Shown one piece after another: positions 22,879-31,387 of a stretch of DNA of 33,327 nt (within the stretch, counting starts at the first letter, position 1; every line of letters begins with the position of its first letter). This stretch comes from Acidisphaera sp. (GTDB lineage Bacteria; Pseudomonadota; Alphaproteobacteria; Acetobacterales; Acetobacteraceae). The position numbers were made by a program, and so were the translations under genes. The notes under the pieces are model-generated. The model was not told where the DNA came from, made no database searches, and worked only from the letters and a program-made list of their open reading frames with translations. The DNA lies in the NCBI GenBank assembly GCA_019240395.1, contig JAFAYM010000093.1, positions 1-33,327 of the forward strand. Reading direction: 5' to 3'.

Positions 22879-24266
22879 TGGTCACCAAGCTTCCGCCGGC
22901 GTTCGGGCGCCGCCGCGCCGATGACGAGCCGAGCCCGCCGCCGCCACCGGCGCCGCCGGTCCGGCCGGTCGCCGTGGCGGCGCCGGATCCGGTGAAACCG
23001 CTCCGTGCGGCGCCCATCGCCGAGCTGCGAAGCATCTGCCTGACCCGGCTCGACCCGGCGATCGTGGCGACCACGGCGGCCGACCGGCTGGAGCCCGAGG
23101 TCGAGCGGCTGATTTCCGAGATCGCCAACGAGCGCCGCTTGCAGCTGAATGGGCGCGAGCAGCGCGAGCTGGCGTCCGAGCTGGTGCACGACATGCTCGG
23201 CCTCGGCCCGCTGGAGCCGCTGCTCGAGGACGATGCGATCACCGACATCATGGTCAACGGGCCGGAGCGCGTGTTCGTCGAGCGTGGCGGCAAGGTCACG
23301 ATGTCCGGCGTGCGGTTCCGCGACGCCACCCATGTCGCCAACATCTGCCAGCGCATCGCCTCCTCGATCGGTCGGCGGATCGACGAGAGCAGCCCGATGG
23401 TCGACGCGCGGCTCAAGGACGGGTCGCGCGTCAACATCGTATTTCCGCCGCTGGCGCTCGATGGGCCCTACATCTCGATCCGGAAATTCGGTCGCAAGGT
23501 CATCGACTTCGCGCGTCTCATCCAGTTCGGTTCGCTCACCGCGCCGGTGGCGCGCGTGCTCGAGATCGCCGGGCGGTGCCGGCTCAACGTCATCATCTCC
23601 GGCGGCACCGGCTCGGGCAAGACGACACTGATGAACGCGATGTCGCGCCTGATCGATCACGGCGAGCGGGTGATCACGGTCGAGGACGCGGCCGAGCTGC
23701 AATTCCAGCAGCCGCATGTGGTGCGCCTGGAGACCAGGCCGGTCAGCCTGGAGGGGCGGGGCGAGGTGAACCAGCGCGACCTCGTGCGCAACGCGCTGCG
23801 CATGCGGCCCGACCGCATCATCATCGGCGAGGTGCGCGGCGCCGAGGCCTTCGACATGCTGCAGGCGATGAACACCGGCCATGACGGCAGCATGTCGACG
23901 ATCCACGCCAACACCGCGCGCGATGCGGTGACCCGCATCGAGAACATGGTGATGATGGGCAATCTCGGCCTGCCGCCACGTGCCGTGCGCACGCAGATCG
24001 TCGGTGCCGTCGACCTCATCGTGCAGGTCGAGCGCCAGCGCGACGGCGGCCGGCGCGTCACCCAGGTCACCGAAGTCTGCGGCATGGAAGGCGAGGTGGT
24101 GATCCTCAACGACGTCTTCATGTTCGAGGTCGATGGCGAGGGCCATGACGGCAAGCTGATGGGGCACTACCGGCCGAGCCACGCCCGGCCCAGCTTCATG
24201 GACCGGCTGTCGTATTTCGGCCTCGATCGCGCCTGGCTCGCGGCGATGGAAGAGGCCACCCGCTGA
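22878..24266 (+). CDS. cpaF: Pilus assembly motor ATPase CpaF/TadA
   Basis: A 462-residue secretion ATPase (T2SE/VirB11-like). A Pro-rich N-terminus precedes an N1 domain ([32 protein letters not shown]) and the CpaF block [17 protein letters not shown]. Walker [10 protein letters not shown] is at residues 242-250, with an [20 protein letters not shown] Asp/Glu box. [39 protein letters not shown] covers Walker B and the His box. It powers Flp polymerisation. The start GTG at 22878 shares a base with the cpaE TAG; the longer upstream frame overlaps cpaE and is rejected. The stop overlaps tadB by one base. Confidence 0.95.
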   Translation: MVTKLPPAFGRRRADDEPSPPPPPAPPVRPVAVAAPDPVKPLRAAPIAELRSICLTRLDPAIVATTAADRLEPEVERLISEIANERRLQLNGREQRELASELVHDMLGLGPLEPLLEDDAITDIMVNGPERVFVERGGKVTMSGVRFRDATHVANICQRIASSIGRRIDESSPMVDARLKDGSRVNIVFPPLALDGPYISIRKFGRKVIDFARLIQFGSLTAPVARVLEIAGRCRLNVIISGGTGSGKTTLMNAMSRLIDHGERVITVEDAAELQFQQPHVVRLETRPVSLEGRGEVNQRDLVRNALRMRPDRIIIGEVRGAEAFDMLQAMNTGHDGSMSTIHANTARDAVTRIENMVMMGNLGLPPRAVRTQIVGAVDLIVQVERQRDGGRRVTQVTEVCGMEGEVVILNDVFMFEVDGEGHDGKLMGHYRPSHARPSFMDRLSYFGLDRAWLAAMEEATR

Positions 24267-25228
24267 TGCGCCAACTGACGGAACTGCTGCTGCTGTCCTT
24301 CATCGGGCTGGCCGGACTCGGGTTCGGCTGCTGGCTGGTGCTGCGGCTGCAGACGCGCCAGGACCATTTCCGAAAGCGCATGAACGCGATCTGCGCGGCC
24401 TACGCGCGGCCGCGGGTCAACGAGGCGCCGCCGCTGCTCCGCCTTGCGATGGCGATGCCGAAAGACGACCTGGCCCGGATGGCGGCGCGCGTCTTCGGCT
24501 TCGATTGGAGCCAGCCCGACCTCTACCCCGTCAAGTGGTGGCTGGTGCTCGGGGTCGCCGCCGGCCTGGTGCGCGCCGGGCTGGGCCTCGCCGTCGGCCT
24601 GATCGGCGACTACGCCTATATCCTGGCGCCGATCGCCTGGGTGTTCCTGTGCCGCAGCTTCTTCGGCTGGTGCGAGCGGCGGCGCACCGGGATTCTCTAC
24701 CGGCAGTTCCCGGACGCGCTGGCGATGATCGTGCGCGCGGTGCGGGTCGGCATCCCGGTGGCCGAGGCGATCCGCATGGTGGCGCGCGAGAGCATCGAGC
24801 CGACCGCCACCGAGTTCGGCAAGTTGAGCGACCAGCTCTCGATCGGCCGGGCGCTGGACGAGGCGCTGCGCGACATGGGCGCGCGCAACAACCTGGCGGA
24901 ATACCGCTTCTTCGCCACCGCTCTGTCGCTGCAGAACCAGACCGGCGGCGGGCTCGCGGAGACGCTGGAGAACCTCGCCGACGTGATCCGCAAGCGGGTG
25001 GCGCTGAAGGCGCGCGGCCGTGCGCTGGCTTCCGAGGCGCGCACCAGCGCCGGCATCCTGGCCGCGCTGCCGATCCTCACCGGGCTGGCGCTCTGGGTGC
25101 TCAACCCGACCTACATCGCCGTGCTCTTCACCACCACCAAGGGCGAGCACATCCTGGCCGCGGCGATCGGCGCGCTCGGCGGCGGACTGTTCGTCATGCG
25201 CATGATGATCAACCGCAGCCTCGCATGA
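24266..25228 (+). CDS. tadB: Flp pilus inner-membrane platform protein TadB
   Basis: A 320-residue type II secretion F-domain protein. It has an N-terminal helix (LLLLSFIGLAGLGFGCWLVL), then a helix pair around residues 92-130, a cytoplasmic T2SF core (QFPDALAMIVRAVRVGIPVAEAIRMVARE, LSLQNQTGGGLAETLENLADVIRKR) and two C-terminal helices. It pairs with TadC as the platform on which CpaF acts. ATGA overlaps with both neighbours suggest coupled synthesis with TadC. Confidence 0.92.
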   Translation: MRQLTELLLLSFIGLAGLGFGCWLVLRLQTRQDHFRKRMNAICAAYARPRVNEAPPLLRLAMAMPKDDLARMAARVFGFDWSQPDLYPVKWWLVLGVAAGLVRAGLGLAVGLIGDYAYILAPIAWVFLCRSFFGWCERRRTGILYRQFPDALAMIVRAVRVGIPVAEAIRMVARESIEPTATEFGKLSDQLSIGRALDEALRDMGARNNLAEYRFFATALSLQNQTGGGLAETLENLADVIRKRVALKARGRALASEARTSAGILAALPILTGLALWVLNPTYIAVLFTTTKGEHILAAAIGALGGGLFVMRMMINRSLA

Positions 25229-26166
25229 ACACGCTCCTCCTCCAGATCATGGCCGCCGGCCTGCCGCTGCTGGGCGGCTGCGGCTGGATGCTGACCCGCG
25301 AGATCCGCCGGCAGGACCGGCTGGCGGCGCGCTTCGCCTCCGTGCAGGGCAGTTCCCGGCGCCGCACCGTGGCCGAGGTGCGGGCGAGCGACAGCAGCCC
25401 GTTGCCGCTGCGCCTCATAGCGTTGCTCGGCACGACCATCGCGCGCAGCGGCCTGCTCTCCACCAGCACGGTCGCCAATCTCGAGCAGACGCTGATTTCG
25501 GCCGGCTTCCGCCAGGGCGGCAACGGCCTCGGCCTGTTCGTCGGCTTCAAGCTGCTGTTCCTTCTCTGTCTGCCCGTCGGCACCATGGCGATCCTGCACA
25601 ATTTCAATTTCAGCATGATCGTGCACCACATGATCCTCGCCGCCTCGGCGGTGCTCGGCCTGCTGATGCCCGATTACGGCGTGCGCTGGATGCGCAAGCG
25701 CTATCTCGCCTCGGTGCAGCGCGGCCTGCCGGATGCGCTCGACATGATGGTGATCTGCAGCGAGGCCGGGCTCGGGCTCGAGCCGTCGATCACCCGCGTC
25801 GCCCAGGAGATCGCCTCGGCGCACGCGGCGGTCGCCAACGAGCTGGCGCTGACCGCCAACGAGCTGCGCATCACCACCGACACCCGCACCGCCCTGATCA
25901 ACGCCGGGACGCGCACCGGGCTCGAGAGCATCAAGCGGCTGGGCAGCACGCTGGTGCAGACGATGCAGTACGGCACGCCGCTGAGTCAGGCGCTGCGCAC
26001 GCTTTCCGCCGAGATGCGACAGGAGATGCTCACCGCCTTCGAGGAGAAGGCGGCGCGCCTGCCGGTGCTGCTGACCGTGCCGATGATCCTGTTCATCCTG
26101 CCCTGCGTGTTCCTGGTCGTCGGCGGTCCGGCGATGATCCAGGTGCTGGCCGTGATGTCCCACTAG
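25225..26166 (+). CDS. tadC: Flp pilus inner-membrane platform protein TadC
   Basis: A 313-residue second T2SF-domain protein. It has an N-terminal helix (LLLQIMAAGLPLLGGCGWML), two mid helices (FVGFKLLFLLCLPVGTMAIL and IVHHMILAASAVLGLLMPDYG) and the F-domain core LPDALDMMVICSEAGLGLEPSITRVAQEI. TGLESIKRLGSTLVQTMQYGTPLSQALRTLS and two closing helices follow. ATG 25225 overlaps the tadB stop by 4 nt. Its TAG stop is the beginning of repeat copy C. Confidence 0.92.
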   Translation: MNTLLLQIMAAGLPLLGGCGWMLTREIRRQDRLAARFASVQGSSRRRTVAEVRASDSSPLPLRLIALLGTTIARSGLLSTSTVANLEQTLISAGFRQGGNGLGLFVGFKLLFLLCLPVGTMAILHNFNFSMIVHHMILAASAVLGLLMPDYGVRWMRKRYLASVQRGLPDALDMMVICSEAGLGLEPSITRVAQEIASAHAAVANELALTANELRITTDTRTALINAGTRTGLESIKRLGSTLVQTMQYGTPLSQALRTLSAEMRQEMLTAFEEKAARLPVLLTVPMILFILPCVFLVVGGPAMIQVLAVMSH

Positions 26167-26268
26167 AGCATCATCCGTGCTGATAGGCGCACAAGACGCT
26201 CTAGCTCTTTGTTTTGGCGAGCAGCTTTATCCGACCGGGTGATTCCACCCGATCGGATGCTGCTCTGA
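26163..26268 (+). repeat. Stop-codon-anchored double stem-loop repeat, copy C
   Basis: CTAGAGC (26163-26169) pairs with GCTCTAG (26198-26204) and includes the tadC TAG. The second hairpin has GAGCAG (26219-26224) with CTGCTC (26260-26265) and an inner ATCCGA-C-CGGGTG with CACCCG-A-TCGGAT (26229-26258) around ATTC. It is 71-nt co-linear with copy A. Stem letters differ but stay paired (ATCCGA/TCGGAT here, GCGATCG/CGATCGC in A), which argues for a selected structure. Confidence 0.75.
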
Positions 26269-26279
26269 GGAGGCAAAAA

Positions 26280-27017
26280 ATGCGCATCCTGATCCTGGTC
26301 TCGGCGGCACTCGTCCTGACCGCCTGCGCCAACCACAACACCATCAGCTATCGCAGCGATCCGCCGCTCGCCCCCGGCAAGCCCGGCCTGCGGGTCGCCG
26401 ATGCGGCGATGGAGGGCGGCGCGCCGGCGGTGGCGCTCTCGGTGACCGACGGGGTGCTGGCGACGGATCCGCGCAACGTCGCGGCGCTGGACCGCAAGGG
26501 CAACGCACTCTACGAGCTCAATCGCCCTGCCGAGGCCGCCGAGAGCTATCAGCGGGCGCTGACCATCGCCCCGGGCAATGTCGATGCGCTGATCGGGCTG
26601 GGCCGAATCCGGCTGAGCACCGACCCCGCTGCCGCCGAAGCATTGCTGCGCCGCGCGGCGGCGCGCCAGCCGCGCAACGCCGCGGCGCAGAACGATCTCG
26701 GCATCGCCTGCGACCTGCAAGGGCGTCACAAGGACGCCCAGCTGGCCTACCGACGCGCGCTCGCCGCGTCACCCAGCGAGGTCGCGCCGCAGGTCAATCT
26801 CGGCCTGTCGCTGGCGCTGGGCGGGGATGCGCAGCGGGGTGTGGCGATGCTGCAGCCGCTCGCCGCCGGCAATCCGACGCCGCGGGTGCGCGACGATCTG
26901 GCGGCGGCGCTGGCCATGGCCGGCGACAGCGACCAGGCGGAGCGGCTGCTCCGGCCCGAGCTGTCCGATGAGCAGGTCAGGGAGGCCATGATGGGTTTTG
27001 TGGCGCTGAGGCAGTAA
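26280..27017 (+). CDS. tadD: TPR lipoprotein TadD
   Basis: A 245-residue lipoprotein with signal MRILILVSAALVLTAC (lipobox Cys16), then TPR repeats: ALDRKGNALYELNRPAEAAESYQRALTIAPGN, then NDLGIACDLQGRHKDAQLAYRRALAASPSE, then PQVNLGLSLALGGDAQRG. TadD is the outer-membrane-associated TPR protein of Tad machines and may pilot the secretin. GAGGAGG is 6 nt upstream of the ATG at 26280. An upstream in-frame codon at 26214 would put the signal peptide inside the protein, so it is rejected. It is separated from tadC only by the repeat and converges on the HAD gene 7 nt away. Confidence 0.9.
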   Translation: MRILILVSAALVLTACANHNTISYRSDPPLAPGKPGLRVADAAMEGGAPAVALSVTDGVLATDPRNVAALDRKGNALYELNRPAEAAESYQRALTIAPGNVDALIGLGRIRLSTDPAAAEALLRRAAARQPRNAAAQNDLGIACDLQGRHKDAQLAYRRALAASPSEVAPQVNLGLSLALGGDAQRGVAMLQPLAAGNPTPRVRDDLAAALAMAGDSDQAERLLRPELSDEQVREAMMGFVALRQ

Positions 27018-27024
27018 GGCTCCG

Positions 27025-27732
27025 TCAGGGCCCTCGCCGTGCTGCCTCGACCATCTCCGCCAGCCCGGCAAAGCGGAAATCATAGCTGACGTCTGCGGGT
27101 GGCGGCACCGTGGCGCCCCACCCCTGGCTCTGCCGGCGATCGATCCACGCCGTCGCCAGGCCGCAGGCTTTCGCCGGGGCGTGGTCGTGAAACAGGCTCT
27201 GCGCGACGTGCAGGAGGTCCGCCTTGCCGAATCCCATGCCTTCGACCTTCGCCAGGAGATAGGCGAAGTTCGCGGGATCGGGCTTGTACGAGCCGACATC
27301 CTGCGCCGTGCACACCTCGTCGAAGCTGACCTGCAGCCGGCGGCGGCTGTGCTCGAAGCTCTCGCGATCGACGTTGGACAGGATCACCAGCCGGTAGCGG
27401 TCCTTGAGGGCGCGCAGCGCGTCGGCGGAATCCGGAAAGGCCGGCCAGTCCTTCACCGAGCGGCCGAACTCTTCGGCGCCGGCGTCGGAGACGCCCCAGC
27501 CCGCGGCGAGCCGCCGGTACACCTGGGCGAGCACCTCCGGATAGAGCATGCCCGGGGTTTCACGCTCCTGCGCGCTTTCCTCCCGCGCGAACGCCTCGAG
27601 CGCCGCATCGCGCGACAGGGCGGGGTTGACCCGCGCGAGCAGCGGCTGCAGCGCGGCGTGGATGCCGCTTTCCCAGTCGATTAGGGTGCCGTAGCAGTCG
27701 AAGCTGAGGACGCGGAAATCGCCTAGGCGCAC
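27025..27732 (-). CDS. HAD-family hydrolase, haloacid dehalogenase type II-like
   Basis: A 235-residue HAD protein. Motif I FDCYGTLIDWE has nucleophile Asp12. Motif II is the Ser of VILSNVDRE. Motif III is the Lys of SYKPDPANF, and motif IV is probably the acidic segment LFHDHAPAKACGLATAWIDRR. The DxYGTLxDW start and CTAQDVGSYKP are typical of type II haloacid dehalogenases, which hydrolyse 2-haloacids, though many members act on other phosphates or halides. GTG 27732 sits 2 nt after the Tim44-like stop; a TTG at 27768 would extend into that gene. It is last in the minus-strand run. Confidence 0.87.
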   Translation of the reverse strand: MRLGDFRVLSFDCYGTLIDWESGIHAALQPLLARVNPALSRDAALEAFAREESAQERETPGMLYPEVLAQVYRRLAAGWGVSDAGAEEFGRSVKDWPAFPDSADALRALKDRYRLVILSNVDRESFEHSRRRLQVSFDEVCTAQDVGSYKPDPANFAYLLAKVEGMGFGKADLLHVAQSLFHDHAPAKACGLATAWIDRRQSQGWGATVPPPADVSYDFRFAGLAEMVEAARRGP

Positions 27733-27734
27733 GG

Positions 27735-28703
27735 TCAGCGCGCCTGCTGGATCGCCGAGAGGATCCAATGCCCGCCGCCGGCGCGCATGAAGGTCCAGAG
27801 TTCGGTCGCGGTGACGTGCTCGGTCGGGCTGCCCTCGACAACGCGCCCGGTCGCATCGACGGTCACGTCCACCATCGAGAAGCGCATGGAGACGGTGGCG
27901 TAGTCGTGGCCGCCCTCGCGCCAGGCCTCGCTGAGATCGCCCTTCAGCAGGCGCACGTCGGTGACGCGGTTGCGCAGGCCGCGGCTGGTGAGATCGGAGA
28001 GCTGCTCGGCGAAATAGCTCAGCATTTCTGGGGTGACGAGGCTGCGCAGGCCGGCGAGGTCGTTGGCGGTCCAGGCGGCCTGGACGTTCTTCAGGATGCG
28101 CTCGAACTCCTGGTAGTCGGCCGGCGAGAGGGCGAGCGGCGGGCCGCCGCGCGGCGTGCCACCGCCGGAGCCACCGCGCGGGCCGCCATAGAGGCCGCCG
28201 GCGAGGGGGCCGCGCTGGCCCATGGCGCCCATGGTGCGGGCGAAACCGTTGAAGCCGGCGAAGATCGGCTGCGGACCGCGGAAGCGGCGCAGCAGCCAGC
28301 GCACCACCAACACGACGAGGAAGATCTGCAGCAGGAAGCCGAGGAAGCTGCCGAAGCCGTTCAGCCCGTAGAACAGGCCATGCCCGAACAGCAGCCCGCC
28401 GAGGCCGGCGCCAATCAGGCCGCCGAGCATCCCCGACATGAACGGCGAGCGGGCGCCCATCGGAGCGGCGTAGCCCGGGCTGCCCAGGCCGAAGCCGGGG
28501 GAGGGGGTCGTAGGCAGCGTCATGCTGCGCTGCATCGGGGCGGCCGAGAACGGCGCGCTCTCGGTTGCCGGCGGGGCGGAGAAGGTGCGCGCGCCGCGGC
28601 TGCCCATCGACATGCCGCCGCCGGCCCGCGCCTCGGCAAGGCCAGGGGCGAGCGCCAGGGCGAGGGCCGCGACGGCGGCGAGCAGGAAAGAGCAGCGGCG
28701 CAT
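27735..28703 (-). CDS. Tim44-like domain membrane protein
   Basis: A 322-residue protein with a signal peptide (MRRCSFLLAAVAALALALAPGLAEA), a Gly/Ser/Pro-rich linker and two Gly-rich hydrophobic segments (MLGGLIGAGLGGLLFGHGLFYG; FLGFLLQIFLVVLVVRWLL). The C-terminal Tim44-like domain includes FERILKNVQAAWTANDLAGLRSLVTPEMLSYFAEQLSD and ends ELWTFMRAGGGHWILSAIQ. Bacterial members are membrane-linked relatives of the mitochondrial import motor scaffold, of unclear function. ATG 28703 was preferred because it directly starts the signal peptide; starts at 28727 or 28736 add residues before it. Confidence 0.82.
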   Translation of the reverse strand: MRRCSFLLAAVAALALALAPGLAEARAGGGMSMGSRGARTFSAPPATESAPFSAAPMQRSMTLPTTPSPGFGLGSPGYAAPMGARSPFMSGMLGGLIGAGLGGLLFGHGLFYGLNGFGSFLGFLLQIFLVVLVVRWLLRRFRGPQPIFAGFNGFARTMGAMGQRGPLAGGLYGGPRGGSGGGTPRGGPPLALSPADYQEFERILKNVQAAWTANDLAGLRSLVTPEMLSYFAEQLSDLTSRGLRNRVTDVRLLKGDLSEAWREGGHDYATVSMRFSMVDVTVDATGRVVEGSPTEHVTATELWTFMRAGGGHWILSAIQQAR

Positions 28704-28767
28704 CGGCCGGGACTCCAGGTGGTTCATGCCGGTCATATGGTGACGCCGCGGGAATGAAAGCAGAGGG

Positions 28768-30096
28768 TCAGGCGCCGGCCAGGGTCATGCCTTCAAGGCG
28801 CACGGTCGGGCTGTCGGTGCCCCGCTTGAAGCGCAGATCGTCGGCCGCCGCGAGGTTGGCGAACATCTCGGGCAGGGTGCCGGCGATGGTGATCTCGGCG
28901 ACCGGCTCGGCCAGCGCGCCGTCGCGGATCATGAAGCCGGCGGCGCCGCGGCTGTAGTCGCCGGTGATGCCGTTCACCCCCATGCCGATCAGCTCGGTGA
29001 CGTAGAGGCCCTCGCTGATGTCGGCCATCAGCGCGGCCGGAGAGAGCGTGCCGGGTGCGAGATAGAGGTTGCTCGCCGCCGGCGAGGGCGGGCCGCCGGT
29101 GCTGCGCGCCGCGTGGCCGGTGGAGCTGAGGCCGAGCTGGCGGGCGCTGCGCGTATCGAGCAGCCAGGTGGTGAGCACGCCGTCCTCGACCAGGGCGCGC
29201 GCCCTCGTCGGGAGGCCCTCGGCGTCGAACGGGCGCGAGCGCAGGCCGCGGTGGCGCACCGGATCGTCGTGAATGAAGATCCCCACAGGAAAGATGCGGC
29301 TGCCGAGCTTCTCCTTGAGGAAGCTGGTGCCCCGGGCGATCGCGGCGCCGTTGATCGCGCCCGCCAGATGGCCGAGCAGGCTGCCGGCGACCCGCGGATC
29401 GAACACCACCGGCAGCTTCGCGGTTTTCGGCCGGCGCGGATCGAGCCGGGCCACCGCGCGCTCGCCGGCGCTGCGCCCGATCGCGGCGGCCTCCTCCAGG
29501 TCGGCGAGGTGCACCGCCGAGGAGAAATCATGGTCGCGCTGCATCGCCGTGCCGCTGCCGGCGACGGCCGAGGCGGAGACGGAATGGCTGGTCCGCACGT
29601 AGTGTCCGGCGAAGCCGCGGGATGTCGCGAGATGGATGTCGATGCGGCCGAATGCGGCTCCCCCGCCTTCGGAATTGGTGATGCCGTGCACGGCGAGGGC
29701 GGCCTCCTCGGCGGCGAGGGCGCGGGTGAGCAGGCTCTCGGCATCCGGCTCGGCCGGGTCGACCAGGTCGAGCGGCGCCGGGTCCTGCGGCGGCTGCGGG
29801 TCGGCGAGATCGGCGAACGGGTCCTCCGGCACCACCCGGGCCATGGCGACGGCGCGCTCGGCGAGCTGGGCGAAGCCGGCGGAATCGGTGGACGAGGCGG
29901 AGACGATGGCCGAGCAGCGGCCGACGAACACGCGCAGGCCGAGGTCGCGCCCCTCGGCGCGCTCGAGATGCTCGGTGCGGCCGAGCCGGCAGGCGACCGA
30001 CAGCGACGTGCCGGCGACCAGCACCGCGTCGGCCTGCTCGGCCCCGGCAGCGCGCGCGCGCCCGAGCAGATCGTCGAGCAGCTCCAGCCCGTTCAT
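28768..30096 (-). CDS. pmbA: PmbA/TldE-type metalloprotease subunit
   Basis: A 442-residue TldD/PmbA family protein. Landmarks are the N-terminal RAAGAEQADAVLVAGTSLSVACRLGRTEHLERAEGRDLGLRVFVG, the central ARLDPRRPKTAKLPVVFDPRVAGSLLGHLAGAINGAAI, and C-terminal GVLTTWLLDTRSARQLGLSSTGHA and GVNGITGDYSRGAAGF. There is no HExxxH, as expected for the TldE (PmbA) subunit; the catalytic TldD partner is not in the window. The TldD-TldE complex cuts unstructured peptides, for example in microcin B17 maturation and CcdA decay. It is 10 nt after the M16 gene. Confidence 0.92.
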   Translation of the reverse strand: MNGLELLDDLLGRARAAGAEQADAVLVAGTSLSVACRLGRTEHLERAEGRDLGLRVFVGRCSAIVSASSTDSAGFAQLAERAVAMARVVPEDPFADLADPQPPQDPAPLDLVDPAEPDAESLLTRALAAEEAALAVHGITNSEGGGAAFGRIDIHLATSRGFAGHYVRTSHSVSASAVAGSGTAMQRDHDFSSAVHLADLEEAAAIGRSAGERAVARLDPRRPKTAKLPVVFDPRVAGSLLGHLAGAINGAAIARGTSFLKEKLGSRIFPVGIFIHDDPVRHRGLRSRPFDAEGLPTRARALVEDGVLTTWLLDTRSARQLGLSSTGHAARSTGGPPSPAASNLYLAPGTLSPAALMADISEGLYVTELIGMGVNGITGDYSRGAAGFMIRDGALAEPVAEITIAGTLPEMFANLAAADDLRFKRGTDSPTVRLEGMTLAGA

Positions 30097-30106
30097 GCGG
30101 CCCCCT

Positions 30107-31387
30107 TTACGCAGCCAGACGCTCGGCGATGACCGGCAGTCCCGGCACCCGGTCGGCGGGGCCGAGCGCGGTCAGCGTCGGGGCGGCGCGGAACAGCCGG
30201 GCGGCGGCGCGGCGGACGTCCTCCGAGGTGACGGCGTTGAGCTTGGCCACGGTCTCGGCGGTCGGGATCACCCGGCCGAACACCTGGAGCTGGCGGGCCA
30301 GCTGCTCGCAGCGGCTGCCGGTGCTTTCCAGCGACATCAGCAGCGAGGCCTTCACCTGGGCGCGGGCGCGGGCCAGCTCGACCTCCCCGGCGTCGCGCTG
30401 CACGCGCCGCAGCTCCTCGAGCGTCACGGGCACCAGCTCCTCGGCCTCGCTCTCGCCGGTGCCGGCATAGATGCCGAACAGACCGCCATCCATGTAGGGC
30501 GCGGTGAAGGAATAGACGGAATAGACCAGGCCGCGCTTCTCGCGCAGCTCCTGGAACAGGCGCGAGGACATGCCGCCGCCGAGCAGGGTGGAGAGCAGCA
30601 GCACCGGGTAGAAATCGACATCCCCATAGGCGACCGAGGGGAAGCCGAGGACGATGTGCACCTGGTCGAGATCGCGCTCCTCGCGGAACTCGCCGCCGCG
30701 GTAGCGCCCGGCGACCACCGCCGGCAGGGCCTCGGCCGGCAGCTCGGCGAAATGCCGCGCGATGAGATCGAGCGCCGCATCGTGCTCCAGATTGCCGGCG
30801 GCGGCGACCACGGTGTTGGCGGCGGCGTAGTGGCGGCGCATGTAGCCGACCAGGGTGGTGCGCGGCATGGCGCGGATCAGCGCCTCGCTGCCGAGCACCG
30901 GGCGCCCCATCGGCTGCGCCGGAAAGGCGGTCTCCTGGAAATGGTCGAAGATGATGTCGTCCGGGGTGTCGCGGGCCTGGCCGATCTCCTGCAGGATGAC
31001 GCCGCGCTCGCGCTCCAGCTCCTCCGGCTCGAAGGTGCTGTGGGTGACGATGTCGCCGATGATGTCGGCGGCCAGCGAGGTGTCCTCCTTGAGGACCTTG
31101 ACGTAGTAGGCGGTCTGCTCGCGGGCGGTGTAGGCGTTGATATGGCCGCCCACCGCCTCGATCTCCTCGGCGATTTCGGCGGCACTGCGCCGCTCGGTGC
31201 CCTTGAAGGCCATGTGCTCGAGGAAGTGCGAGACGCCGTTCTCCTCCGCCGCCTCGTGGCGGGTGCCGGCGGCGACATAGGCGCCGAGCGAGACGGTCTC
31301 CACCCGGTCCATCCGCTCGGTGACCACGGTCAAGCCGGAGGGCAGGCGGGTGACGCGGATCGCGTCGCCGGCGTCGGGCGGGGTCAT
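30107..31387 (-). CDS. M16 zinc metallopeptidase (mitochondrial processing peptidase-like)
   Basis: A 426-residue M16B peptidase. The inverted zinc motif HFLEH is at residues 54-58, with the third ligand Glu134 in GVILQEIGQ, 76 residues on. The second half has the pairing domain and GGGMSSRLFQELREKRGLVYSV, a conserved M16 block. It resembles alphaproteobacterial relatives of the mitochondrial processing peptidase beta subunit, so a periplasmic or cytosolic peptide protease is expected; no signal peptide is seen. The ATG overlaps the thrC stop by 4 nt, an order that recurs in this class (memory-based). Confidence 0.92.
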   Translation of the reverse strand: MTPPDAGDAIRVTRLPSGLTVVTERMDRVETVSLGAYVAAGTRHEAAEENGVSHFLEHMAFKGTERRSAAEIAEEIEAVGGHINAYTAREQTAYYVKVLKEDTSLAADIIGDIVTHSTFEPEELERERGVILQEIGQARDTPDDIIFDHFQETAFPAQPMGRPVLGSEALIRAMPRTTLVGYMRRHYAAANTVVAAAGNLEHDAALDLIARHFAELPAEALPAVVAGRYRGGEFREERDLDQVHIVLGFPSVAYGDVDFYPVLLLSTLLGGGMSSRLFQELREKRGLVYSVYSFTAPYMDGGLFGIYAGTGESEAEELVPVTLEELRRVQRDAGEVELARARAQVKASLLMSLESTGSRCEQLARQLQVFGRVIPTAETVAKLNAVTSEDVRRAAARLFRAAPTLTALGPADRVPGLPVIAERLAA

